This document shows positions 1-10,158 of a DNA stretch of 64,000 nucleotides, in pieces. Source of the stretch: Branchiostoma floridae (lineage: Eukaryota; Chordata; Leptocardii; Amphioxiformes; Branchiostomatidae). Numbering within the stretch: the stretch's first letter is position 1; each line of letters begins with the position of its first letter. The position numbers and the translations under genes were made by a program. Under the pieces are notes generated by a model. That model did not search any database, was not told where the DNA came from, and saw only the letters and a program-made list of their open reading frames with translations. Location: contig NC_049982.1 in assembly GCF_000003815.2 (NCBI RefSeq), positions 9,056,717-9,120,716 of the forward strand. Direction: 5' to 3'.

Positions 1-394
1 TTCTTTGAGTTTGGCGATTAGTGGTCGAGATTACCAGGGATGCTGTAAGTTCAATCTAAGTATCTTATATATGTATGCTCCTCCACAATTCTCTTTCCCA
101 CCTGACGGTTTTCTAGTCTGTAGGGAGCTACAAAATCATGTACAGGAAAGGCACAAACTGCTTACTTTTGGCAGAGACTGTAGTTTAAATACTTTAAAAT
201 ATCCTGTGAGGTAGAGGTGAACAGCTAAGACTGACTGTTGTGGTAATAAAGGTGGAAGAATTTTTGTCCCACCTAGTTATAACAAGCTTTGTCAGTATCA
301 GTATCAACACTCTTGGATTGCAGCCAAAGAAATTTTGATCCTTTTTCAATGCCAAATGTTGCACTGTGCTCACATTTGTTTTTATCTGTTACAG

Positions 395-1778
395 TATTGG
401 AATGGTGATCATCATCATGTCAACAACCTTCCCACTGTGTAAGTAAACCTCAACTTTCCAGCTACTAGACACTAGGCACAAAATCTAACATATTATTTTT
501 ATACATTATGAAGCCTCTGTCAGCAATATAAATGTATTTTTCCTTGCAGTGAAGGAATCAGGGCTCATCCTCCTGCAGACTGTTCCCCCTCACCTCAAAA
601 TGGATGCTCTCAAGAAGAAGCTGATAGAGCAGGTAACAGTTTTCTTTTTGTTCCTGCCTTGATTGTGTGACAAAGAATCCAAGTTGAAATATTAATTTCT
701 GCCACTTGTAATACATTTGCATTGACCATTTTTTCCCGAGGAGTTCTGTAAAACATCTCAGATGTTTGTATCAGTATCAGTATAGCCAGTCTAAATGTCA
801 TTCAGCATAACACACCAGCTAAGTGATCCACTATACAGAAGACTCTGACCCATCATCTATTTCATTGTTCCGTACCAGGTGGACGGAGTCTTGGCGGTTC
901 ATGAGTTCCACATCTGGCAGCTGGCAGGGAACCGCATCATCGCCTCCGCACACATCAAGGTGCGCAACCTGGCCGACTACATGCTCATCGCTGAGAAGAT
1001 CAAGGAGTTCTTCCACAACGAGGGCATCCATTCCACCACCATACAGCCTGAGTTTGTGGAGGTATGGAGCATCTGTATTACAGAATCTTTCACTGCATCT
1101 TATGACTAAAGACGTATATGAAACATATACTGAATATATTCTGATACAATTATTCATTGAATAGACTGTCAGAATATGCTGCAACAAAATGAAGCACTGC
1201 TGATTCCATGTCACGCTATAATCATTAAAAGGATTCAGCAGTTCCAGTTTAGTACTGTAAATCTAAAAATTTGTGCGGATTTAATTTTGTGGTGATGTCT
1301 CTCCACAAAGTCATGTCTCCACAAATATGTCACTACTCCTTTTTCCTCCAAATGCAAAGTTAAATCCCTGTGAAAATAGATGAATTTACTACTAGTATGT
1401 ATAATGTAGCTGTACTGTCAAATAGGCATAGAATTTGTTGACCTTACCCTAAAATGTCTTTACCTCTGTCTCTAGCCATATGACGAGATGTTCCTGAATG
1501 CCAACTTGTCTCAGTCCGACGCCTGTTTCCTTACCTGTGCACCTGAGAAAAACTGCCTGACTAAGACCTGCTGTGGGAAACCTGGCTTGGAAGCCAACAA
1601 AGACGTCAGACAGAGGAATGGTAGAGGGGTGGAGAACGATGTCGTGAACGACCCTGTGATGGTTCGTGTGGTCACGTCCAACAGCCAGACGGTCAGGCCA
1701 GGCGATGTTAGACTAGCAGAAGGGGTAGATGGGAGCGACAGTCATCACAGTATCGTATCTGTGGAGAGCTCTCTATAG
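395..1778 (+). CDS. SLC30A1-like: ZnT1-like zinc exporter (SLC30A family), C-terminal four exons
   Basis: This is the 3' part of a cation-diffusion-facilitator zinc/proton antiporter, which moves cytosolic Zn out of the cell. The exons read by splice signals are 395-438, 550-632, 879-1061 and 1476-1778 (stop TAG), and the frame is continuous across all joins. The first exon gives the last membrane helix (IGMVIIIMSTTFPL). The next two give the cytosolic metallochaperone-like domain with family hallmarks: KESGLILLQTVP, VHEFHIWQLAG, RIIASAHIK and GIHSTTIQPEF. The last exon has a Cys-rich tail (TCAPEKNC, KTCCGK) and ends in ESSL, as vertebrate ZnT1 does. Helices I-V lie upstream, outside the window; positions 1-394 are intron with no exon I can support. 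ZnT10 is the main alternative, but the ESSL end and the Cys tail favour ZnT1. Confidence 0.93.
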
Positions 1779-3770
1779 AAGCAGTGGGGGGGAAATCTGG
1801 TATGTGTCCATCAACCAGAATTAGCAAGTCCACAAAATTCTACAAAATGTTTTCTGGGTCAGTTGGTTGAAGTGGTGACGCAAAATAAATTACAGTTTTG
1901 TGTAATACTGACTCACCAAGTTTGCCACAAAAGCCCTGTTTTCAAGGGAGCTTTCCATATCGTTTCAGGGAATCAGGGAAAGTTCTTATGTCTCTCATCT
2001 GACTTGAGACTGTGAATGTGAGAATCTTGTGGAAACTGATATTGTAATGCGTATATTTTCAGGCAGTCTAATTTCTTGAGTCTTCCCAGATGCCAATTGA
2101 CCAACTTTGCCCATGAACTGACATGTTTTTGAAGGGAATTTAGGTGATGTTTGTATAGCTATTGAATTGTAACGTGTATGCATATTGATGCATATTGCAA
2201 TAATCATAATGGTTTTGCTATGTTCAAGCAATACGATTCTGAGTCTGACTACATATACTTGTACTTAAGTTGTAGGGGGCCAAGTTGAAACAGAGGACAT
2301 ATGAACCAAAAGTAACAATTAATTCTAATGTCATCTGTACCTAAAGGCAGCATCTTTCTGGGCCAGGCTATTTGAGAGGCAGGGGTTGCACAATGTAAGA
2401 TCAGACAAAACACTTCTTAATCTGCCTCTTCCATACTGTTTGAAATGGAATTATAGCCTTTAACTAATGCAAACAGACCTGTCAACTTAGACATTTTCAT
2501 CCAAGATCATTTTATGGTGCCAAGAATATTGGACAGACCAAGGAGGTTAACCTCCTTGGACAGACACAGATATATTTTCCTGTAAGGTAACAAAATCAAC
2601 ACAGTATTCAAATTACATGATATTTCACAATGCTATGATCTACTCTTACACATGTAATATTTTGGGCAGAAGTCAAATACTCTGTAAAACCTACAAATTG
2701 TATATATTACTTGTAGTCTAATTGTCTTGTAAAATAATACAAGGGCTATTGTATGTAAGGAGAATCTGTCAATTTGAAAGCAGATAAAGTAGATACCTTT
2801 GTATTTGTCATACATTGTAGAATATTATCCTACATATTTAGAAGACTTCATATTATTCAACATTTTCTGTGAATGACAATTAGCATTGTAAGAATTTTGA
2901 TGAAGGAAATCACTTTGGTTCTGGTGTTGATTCATGCCCTTTGTTAGTACAGCCCCATTTTTGAATTCAGATGGACAAGTGCATTACATGTAAAACTCAC
3001 TGCTCAGAGCACCAGTCAACTATTGAGAAATGTTTAAAAATATTAACAACCCCAAAATGGACTCAGCTTAATACTGAAAATTGGTACTTAAAATAGTCCA
3101 TCTAGTCAGGTATACATCACCACATGTAGGCTATTCAAGAAGACTATGAAGTTACTGTAGAAAATGTGCATACATGTAGCATTATCTTCAGTTGGTATTC
3201 TGTTCCTAACACTCAGTCAATCTCAGGTATACATTAATTGATGAAAAGATGATGTTAAAAACAGAGTTCCAAAAGTCTCTGACTATTGATTTGTAACAAT
3301 GACAAAAGATGACAAATAACAAGAGATCTGTATTTCTGTGCCAATATTATGTACATGTATTCGTTGCTGGTAGGTCAAATTAACTTTCAAGATGTTAGCA
3401 AAATACTGTCTTAGATTTTCAATGAAAAGAGAATAATGATTGATGTTATTTTAAAAGACTTCTATTTGGAATCAACTTAGGACAAATACTGCTTTAATTT
3501 GCAGTTGTAATTGTAGTCATAGTAGTTATTTGGTTGACTTTCAGTGTGTACTATTGTCCACTGTGTGGAAGAAGATCCCAAACAGATTTGATGTAAAAAT
3601 TTGATTGTGTTTATAAACTGTTAATTCTGTCATGTTATAGTTCTGAGTGAATACCACTAGTACTGCAAGTGAATTATTTGTTATGTGCAAAAAAGTTAAA
3701 TTTATTTCCCAATTAAAATATTGCTGTTTACAGTGTCTATATTGAAGAAATGAAATTTAAAATTAAAGAT
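1779..3770 (+). other. Probable long 3' UTR of the ZnT1-like gene
   Basis: AT-rich sequence without open frames follows the stop codon. Candidate poly(A) signals ATTAAA lie at 3712-3717 and 3762-3767; the true end is not visible. It contains the perfect palindrome at 2538-2559. Confidence 0.45.
2538..2559. repeat. Perfect 22-bp palindrome with flanking direct repeats
   Basis: The core CAAGGAGGTT/AACCTCCTTG sits head to head without a spacer and is bordered on both sides by GGACAGAC (2531-2538 and 2558-2565, overlapping the palindrome ends). It resembles two terminal repeats of a small transposon joined together. Confidence 0.7.
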
Positions 3771-4441
3771 TTAAAAAGTTTTCCTGCTTCTTCTGCATAC
3801 TATGTACATGTTTCTAATTAACATTACGGAGTTGATACTTACTCCTTATAAACATGAGACTGTCATTTAGGAGGGATCCTGGAAATGCTTACAGTAAATT
3901 CAGGAGGACCAGCAATGCTTAATGGTAAAATAACTTGTTCTTCCAAAAGGTTTTGGGAACAAGTTCATTGGATTGTTCCATTGTATTCATAGGGTGTCTG
4001 GCTTTGAACATCAACACAGCCAGACTTGCTACGTGACAATCTGACATTCAAACTTTCTGACAGAAATAATTTGTCTCTAACACTCATTGATGAATTGATT
4101 GAACAGAATTAAAGCAATTATGCTTCAGGATAACAGAATTAAAGTAATTATGCTTCACAAATGATTGACCACAGCACTGAATAAGGGTGGGTCAGCTACA
4201 ACAAATCATGACATAAATAGATTGGTATGCCTTATTTCAAAAGGCATGCTGACCCTCCTTTGGGTAATCCCTCTGCATCACTTGCCAATATGGCTTCAGA
4301 ACTCTCAAGCTCTAAACTTCTGATCCAAAAGTGACTGCTGATCACTCAACAGCTGCATGCCAATATGTCAGTCCGAGGGAAAATTCCACACACTGATAGC
4401 ATTTCCTGCTTCAGAAAATCATCATCATCAGTCCCATAGCT
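3771..4441. other. Intergenic space between convergent ZnT1-like and TFIIS-like genes
   Basis: No open frame or splice-bounded exon is visible. A short direct duplication around GAATTAAAG(C/T)AATTATGCTTCA lies near 4106-4154. It probably holds the 3' UTR of the minus-strand TFIIS-like gene. Confidence 0.4.
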
Positions 4442-6605
4442 TCAGAAAAACTGCAAGATAAAGACAAGAATTGAAGAAAAGGTCATTATATGTTCTTGTA
4501 CAGTGAAGGTATATGTAACCAAAATGTACATGAAAAAGAAATAAATCATCAAGACTTTACAAATGTTGCAATCATGAGCATGTTTTACCTTCCATCTGTT
4601 GCCACAGTCCATACAGAAGACAAATGGTGATGCAATGGGGCCATCTGCCGAGAAGCCTCGATACTGCAAGCAAAGCACAAAACAAGGCCATTTTAGTTAC
4701 TTTTACCATACAGTCTCCTTTCTGTTTAAACGAATTTGTGTCACAGTTGTTAACCCATTTTGATAAGTGGGAAGTCTTTACCTTTAATTCTTGTTTATAT
4801 ATTCATTTATATTAATCATTCTGAGTTTAACTTTTGCGAACAATGTAGCTGTCAGACATTCTAAATAATACTTCTGGAACAGATGTCAACATGGATTGCT
4901 TGATTACAAGTCTACCTGGTTGTAGCAGCAGTTCTCCCGCCCACAGTTCTCACACTTGAACATGTCTGTCATGGTCCCATCAGCGTGGGGAACCTGTCGT
5001 CTCTGGATGGACTCCTCTGACACCTGTCTGCGAAACTTCTTCACTTCATCTGAGGCCATCTCCTGGAAAAGATATCTATCAAATGATTTTCTAACCAAAT
5101 GCAGTAGTAGATTCTGAATTGTCACTCTCTCCGGCTTCACGACAGCCAGCAGCAGTGATCTGCACCCATCTTCTTCTGTCCTCGGCTTCCCTGGTAAAAT
5201 TGTATTTTCCTTCTTTTGATAATCCAATAAAGAAAACAATTTGGATTTTGTCAAAATATATACTTTGGCTCATACTAAGGTTATAGTTTATGTTTTCATC
5301 ATTATCACAAGGTCTCTGTAAATATTTTGGGAGCATTTTATACTAGCTTATTCAGTTGGTCAGCTTCTGTTGATACCAACAAATATTATTAGCCCTTCAG
5401 TCCTCACCTGTGCTGACATGGTGGCCATCTGCTGAGGTGTGATCTCTCCCTGTATCAGTCTCCTCCTCAGCTCAGGGTTCCGCGGGTCCTTCAGGTTAGC
5501 AGCACGGCTCCGTACCCTGTTCTTGTACTTTGTGCCTGTGTTCTTGAACTCACAGAAGATATGTGAGGCTATTGTTAAGGTCAGATGGGTTCAGCAATGT
5601 TGAGTCTCAATTAAGACATTAAGACACAGAACTTATTATTTTGTTTTCAGCCATTACCATGGTAATCATTCTGTTTTCAATGATCAATTTTTTATTGTGC
5701 ATATTATTGTGCCAGAAAAATTGTATGAGGCATGCCTAGTCAATGCTATGGTGATGTTGCTGTAATTACCTAATTACATGATATCTAATTACACATACTT
5801 ATCAGCGAGAAATTTGTAACGAATCAACAACACACAGAAATTATCTTCAACTGACTCAACCTTTTCAAAGGATATGATCCTCAATGCTTGTCACCAGATC
5901 TGTCACCAGCTGCACATTATGTGTTCCTGTCTCCAAGGCCTGTACCAGCAGTTGTCTGCATCTTTCCCTGACTCCGTCCAACCTTGGTGGCTCGTTTCCT
6001 GAACCTTCTGTACACTTGTCCTCAGTCCTTGGTTCTTCCTGAGTCAATGTTTCAGGGCAACTTGGCCTGACATTCCTACATTCTGTACACTTGTCCTCAG
6101 TCCTTGGTTCTTCCTGAGTCAATGTTTCAGGGCAACTTGGCCTGACTTTCCTACATTCTGTGGACAAGGATGCTTGCATCAAGGTTGGTTTTTCATCAAG
6201 CACCAAGGAACTTTCACATACCGGTATTCCTGGATCATGATCACACCTGTGCTGCAGATCTCCACTCTTGGATTGAGATAGGAAGTTCTGACTATCCACT
6301 GCTGTAGTAATGTTGCCTGAGCATATTTGCTGTGAGTCATGTTGAAGACTAGAAGTCGAACAACATTCTATGTTGGGTTCATCAACTTTTCCCTGCAGTG
6401 CACAGTCTGTAAATACTGTCTGTTGTTTGGACACCACAATTGTGTCACCTTTCTCACGAGTATCATTGACATTGTCCTTCTCCTCTACATCAATCTGCAC
6501 CTCCCAAGAGGCACTGCTTCTCTTTAACTTGACCTTGACATGAGGATGACTAACAGAAGATTGTTTTTTAACTAGAGGTGGGGAATCTTCAGGACTTTCA
6601 GCCAT
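4442..6605 (-). CDS. TCEA-like: TFIIS-like transcription elongation factor (central domain + zinc ribbon)
   Basis: The coding exons are 6605-5876, 5562-5408, 5062-4916, 4663-4589 and 4450-4442, giving 371 residues. TFIIS binds stalled RNA polymerase II and stimulates transcript cleavage. Residues ~208-330 form the central domain (RERCRQLL, NTGTKYKNRVRSR, NLKDPRNPELR, EMASDEVK). Residues 332-371 form the zinc ribbon, with CENC (332-335) and CMDC (361-364), ending GNRWKFF where TCEA proteins end RWKFC. Residues 1-207 are low-complexity and lack a recognisable N-terminal LW domain. They include a 25-residue tandem repeat. An in-frame TGA two codons before the ATG supports the start. The catalytic-loop SADE of TFIIS reads SADG here (351-352). 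Intron 1 has AT-AC ends; the others are GT-AG. It could be a divergent TCEA paralogue or a TCEANC-type gene. Confidence 0.88.
5563..5875 (-). other. U12-type AT-AC intron (intron 1 of the TFIIS-like gene)
   Basis: On the minus strand the 5' splice site reads /ATATCCTTTG, identical to the U12 AT-AC consensus. The 3' end reads CCTTAACAATAGCCTCAC/, with a U12-like branch site (CCTTAAC) whose branch A at about 5575 lies 12 nt before the terminal C. Joining GATC to ATATCTTC restores the TFIIS frame (...IEDHIFCEFKNTG...). No GT donor in the exon end gives a sensible join, because the frame otherwise runs into TGA at 5865-5867. Confidence 0.85.
6006..6155 (-). repeat. Two-copy 75-bp tandem repeat inside TFIIS-like exon 1
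   Basis: Units 6006-6080 and 6081-6155 are almost identical and in frame. They duplicate a 25-residue segment (core PSCPETLTQEEPRTEDKC) in the disordered N-terminal part of the protein. Confidence 0.95.
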
Positions 6606-7546
6606 AACTCAGTTGCAGATATTTGCATATACCGTTCCATGACAAGATCTACACATAACGAAGTGACCAAAAATCATTCACTCTGGTTTGTAGAATACCT
6701 TGGAATTATTTTTGACGATATTGATGCTGATTTTCTGATCAGATATATCAGTAGGCCCAATTGTTATAAGGGCCAATTATATTATTATTGGTGCCTCGAC
6801 CACGTTAAACAGCCTCATTACTCATACTGGGTACCTACTGGCTGGCAAAATACACCAGATGATTATATTATTAGGTCACAAAAATGTATGTTTTTTGTAC
6901 AAAAGACATCATTCCATCTTTGCTTTATGCTTTCCATCACTTCTTAGGCATAGTTGTAAGAATCGTCTCCGACAGCTGCCAAAGAAAAATGACTTTCACC
7001 AAGCTCCTTGCTTTCACAAACAGCAGAAGTAACGGTGTAAACAACCGTGTATTTTAAGTGTTGTTATTTTGGAGTGGGCTGGGTCCGGCAACACAGTCGG
7101 AAAACTGAAATTCAAGTCAAATCCAAGTAGTAATGTTACGAACCTACACTCTTCATGGCATGTTTTTGTAGTATTCATCAACACACATGCTTACATCACC
7201 TGTGTAGAGGCCACTATCAAAGTAAACACTTTCCAACCCCAGCCTTCTCACATTTCTGTGGGTCCGTCCACAGTATTATCCCGTTCGCGCCAGGGTCACG
7301 GAGGTTAACAGTCGAGAACATTAACAACAAGTAAAATGGGGGTATTTGTTAAGAAATAGGTACTATCTAAATTACGTAACACCTTACAATACACATAATA
7401 AACATACGAAGTGTATAAAATATTAGTTATATGCTAATATCAACTACAGAAATGTCTATAATAGTGTACTTTATGGTTATTTTCCGACGGGCAGATTTCA
7501 GAAAACCCCTACAAAGTTGGAATAGTCCGCCTTCTGCAGAACAATC
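6606..7546. other. Upstream region of the TFIIS-like gene, no gene seen
   Basis: AT-rich sequence holding the presumptive 5' end of the minus-strand TFIIS-like gene. No convincing exon, TATA box or repeat family was recognised. Confidence 0.35.
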
Positions 7547-7582
7547 ATGGCGGCGGGAAGGTGCAGGACGGAGGTCTCGCAG
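7547..7582 (+). CDS. Candidate 12-codon first exon starting ATGGCGGCG
   Basis: ATG GCG GCG GGA is in a YY1-like promoter-proximal context (ATCATGGCGGC) and is followed after 12 codons by CAG|GTTAGT, a usable donor. It faces the BTB gene. However, the BTB ATG at 9004 has an in-frame stop just upstream (8992-8994), so this could be a uORF in the BTB 5' leader or part of an unrelated transcript. Only sequence signals support it. Confidence 0.25.
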
Positions 7583-7640
7583 GTTAGTTCACCTGAAACA
7601 ACCAGAGGGGCGAGTAAGAACAGAAAGAAACAACACCCCG

Positions 7641-7719
7641 ACTCCCGGGATTCGAACCCGCGCCGAACCCGGGCAGCCGGATCACAAATCGAACGTGCAA
7701 ACCGTTCGGCCATAAAGGC
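7641..7719 (-). repeat. tRNA-like (Leu/Ser-type) module, copy 1
   Basis: On the minus strand an A box TGGCCGAACGG (7702-7712) is followed by a T-arm/B box GGGTTCGAATCCC (7647-7659). The extra spacing fits a type II (Leu/Ser) tRNA with a long variable arm. The acceptor stem does not pair, so this is a tRNA-derived element rather than a working tRNA gene. Confidence 0.75.
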
Positions 7720-7921
7720 TTAAGCCGTTAGGCGTCTTCGGTTTAGCAGTCCTTGAACACCACTGTTACACTACTCCCCCTTTTCTTTTCAAGATTCGTC
7801 CTCGAATTTCCGAGTTCGACATCCCTGTGTGGCACATACTAGCCTGTTACTCACAGGGTCGGCATGGGAACCAGTGAAACAACCAGAGGGGCGAGTAAGA
7901 ACAGAAAGAAACAACACCCCG

Positions 7922-8000
7922 ACTCCCGGGATTCGAACCCGCGCCGAACCCGGGCAGCCGGATCACAAATCGAACGTGCAAACCGTTCGGCCATAAAGGC
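7922..8000 (-). repeat. tRNA-like module, copy 2
   Basis: It lies exactly 281 bp from copy 1 and has the same A and B boxes. Confidence 0.75.
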
Positions 8001-8202
8001 TTAAGCCGTTAGGCGTCTTCGGTTTAGCAGTCCTGAACACCACTGTTACACTACTCCCCCTTTTCTTTTTCAAGATTCGTCCTCGAATCTCCGAGATCGA
8101 CATCCCTGTGTGGCACATACTAGCCTGTTACTCACAGGGCCGGCGTGGGAACCATTGTAGAAATACGAGGGGCGAGTAAGAACAGAAAGAAACAACACCC
8201 CG

Positions 8203-8279
8203 ACTCCCGGGATTCGAACCCGCGCCGAACCCGGGCAGCCGGATCACAAATCGAACGTGCAAACCGTTCGGCCAAAAGG
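8203..8279 (-). repeat. tRNA-like module, copy 3
   Basis: It is 281 bp beyond copy 2 and keeps the A and B boxes, but has lost one base in the 5' flank of the module (GGCCAAAAGGC against GGCCATAAAGGC). The unit is truncated soon after. Confidence 0.7.
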
Positions 8280-8672
8280 CTTAAGCCGTTAGGCGTCTTC
8301 GGTTTAGCAGTCCTTGAACACCACTGTTACACACCTTTTCCGTGTCATTTAGGAGACTTTGTGCAAGAATTAACCACAGAAAAGATTAGGTTGGACATAA
8401 AGACTAATATGCACGACGTCTTTGTGGTTGTTGTTAACTGAATCTCGCGGAAACAGCATTTTTGTGGGAGGGGAACTTTCGACCGACACGTCAAACTTTG
8501 ACCCTGTTGACAGCTAGGCCAAGTTCATTTATATGCATCGATAGAGTCAGTACATGAAAGTTATTAGACCTACAGATGATAGTTTAGAAGCTTGAGCATC
8601 CTGTTATAAACCTTATAAACAGTGATATCGTTCCGAATGTTGGCTGCAAGTCTTTAAAACTAAAAGGGCAGT

Positions 8673-8681
8673 GGGCGGGGC
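8673..8681 (+). promoter_or_regulatory. GC box (Sp1-like) upstream of the BTB gene
   Basis: GGGCGGGGC lies about 320 bp before the BTB start codon. Possible 5' UTR acceptors follow at about 8759 (TTTCTCAG) and 8906 (TTTGGACAG). Weak evidence based on the motif alone. Confidence 0.35.
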
Positions 8682-9003
8682 AACTGAATACTTTGCAACT
8701 GATATGCTTCGTCATGATATGAGTCAACAAAGGTCATATTTTGTTTTTCTTTTCTCAGGACCATTTTGTGGCTGCGTCATTGCTGTGTCCGTGTTGACAT
8801 TTATGATTTTGTCATTTTCGGAACAAACTTTGTAGCTTGGTTGCCATTGCCTACAACACATATCAGGTTTGTTTGTGACCTATTTTATTTGTTTTTCTTT
8901 GGACAGGTGATAGTGTCAGCTGAAAAGACTCCTGACTGATGCCATCCAAAAATGAGCCATTGACACAGATACATCTTTAGACAGACTTTGGTAAAGGAGA
9001 AAG

Positions 9004-10158
9004 ATGACCGCACTAAGGAGAAGACGGGAACTCCTCCCCCTGCTGGGGAGGCCAGTAACAGCCCCGGAAACCTTCACAGAAACAACTTTTCTTCTTGAGG
9101 GAAACTTTCTCTTATCTATTCCCTCCCTTCTGCATGCCCCAAAAGTGCAGGAAGTGACAGTGCCACCATCTAGTCTTCCAGAAATCATTCCTATAGAAGC
9201 CTTAGATCAGAACGCGGCAGGGGAAGGGGAAAACTCGCCCAGGAAAACCTTTCCACAGCCGTCTGAAACCTTCCGCCGTGTCCAGGCATTGTTGCCCACG
9301 ATCTATCCTACAACAGTGAACATTTCACAGGGTGTACAAAACAACAACACAGACTGTAACATTGAAAACGACAGAAATGATGATTGTGAACAACCATCAA
9401 GCTCAACGGACCAAGAAACCTCCGACTTTGAAGACGAAGCCCAGAAACAAGACAGCCACACACCACAACTTCCCTGGCTGTACAGTGAGAGTGAGGATAC
9501 TTTTGAACCAGATGTGGGGAGAAAAGTAGTTTCTGCCAGTAGCTTGGTTCGTAGAAGTACAGACTCTGACATCCAATCCACCCTGCCCCTTCTCTTGAGG
9601 AGACGCAAAAGCTACGACCAGTTACGACCAAAGTCCTGCCTACACAAAAGATGGCGGATGCTCGGCGATGGACAGAAGAGAACTCATGGAAAGATTAAAG
9701 TCAACTCACTGCTAACCAAACTACCGGATGTTGAAATCCATGTCGATGAGTACATCTTTCTGTCGTGTAGAGACGTCCTGTCAGTGCACAGTGACTTTTT
9801 CAAGGCCATGTTTTCGTCAGGAATGCGTGAGAGCCTTGAAGGCAGAGTTACCCTCCATGGCCCCCTGGCTTCCATGTTCAAGGTGTTGTACGATTACATG
9901 CATGGTGAGGGACTGCAGTTGACAGGAGACAATGCCCAGAAAGTGTTTGAAACAGCTGATTTTCTGCAGATGACCGAAGCAGTGGAGTTGTGCATAGACT
10001 ACATTCAGGACAACCTGGACACTAAGAACTGTCTGGATGCCCTGCAGCTGGGGGAGATCTACTCTGCCACTAGGATCAGGAGTGTGGTCTACTCTTTCAT
10101 AGATGACGAGTTCGTAGAAAAGTTCATGAAGATAACACCATTTGAGTTTGATGGGTGA
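9004..10158 (+). CDS. BTB/POZ (BTB-BACK) protein, single coding exon
   Basis: An uninterrupted 384-residue frame. Residues 1-230 are low-complexity and probably disordered, with an acidic/Asn/Ser stretch (about 115-160) and no known domain. Residues ~231-340 form a BTB fold: PDVEIHVDEYIFLSCRDVLS, then HSDFFKAMFSSGMRES, then LYDYMHGEGL and VFETADFLQM. Residues ~343-378 look like the start of a BACK domain (NCLDALQLGEIYSATRI). The protein stops there, without Kelch repeats. BTB proteins of this type usually dimerise and act as cullin-3 substrate adaptors; without Kelch repeats the substrate-binding part is unclear. The ATG is fixed by an in-frame TAA at 8992-8994. The gene is divergent from the TFIIS-like gene and convergent with the ZIP gene. 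I do not recognise a specific orthologue. Confidence 0.88.
   Translation: MTALRRRRELLPLLGRPVTAPETFTETTFLLEGNFLLSIPSLLHAPKVQEVTVPPSSLPEIIPIEALDQNAAGEGENSPRKTFPQPSETFRRVQALLPTIYPTTVNISQGVQNNNTDCNIENDRNDDCEQPSSSTDQETSDFEDEAQKQDSHTPQLPWLYSESEDTFEPDVGRKVVSASSLVRRSTDSDIQSTLPLLLRRRKSYDQLRPKSCLHKRWRMLGDGQKRTHGKIKVNSLLTKLPDVEIHVDEYIFLSCRDVLSVHSDFFKAMFSSGMRESLEGRVTLHGPLASMFKVLYDYMHGEGLQLTGDNAQKVFETADFLQMTEAVELCIDYIQDNLDTKNCLDALQLGEIYSATRIRSVVYSFIDDEFVEKFMKITPFEFDG

Larger units (their letters stand above)
7595..8333. repeat. Tandem array of 281-bp units (2.6 copies) carrying tRNA-like modules
   Basis: The units are 7595-7875 and 7876-8156, plus a partial third from 8157 to about 8333. Copies are near identical, with a constant 281-bp step (the motif AGGGGCGAGTAAG starts at 7606, 7887 and 8168). 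Each unit contains one minus-strand tRNA-like module. It may be a tandemly amplified SINE or a tRNA-pseudogene satellite. Confidence 0.92.

Noticed and set aside
7498-8441. Short open frames running through the 281-bp repeats
   Set aside because: They follow the tRNA-like repeat, show no domain, and are repeated per unit.
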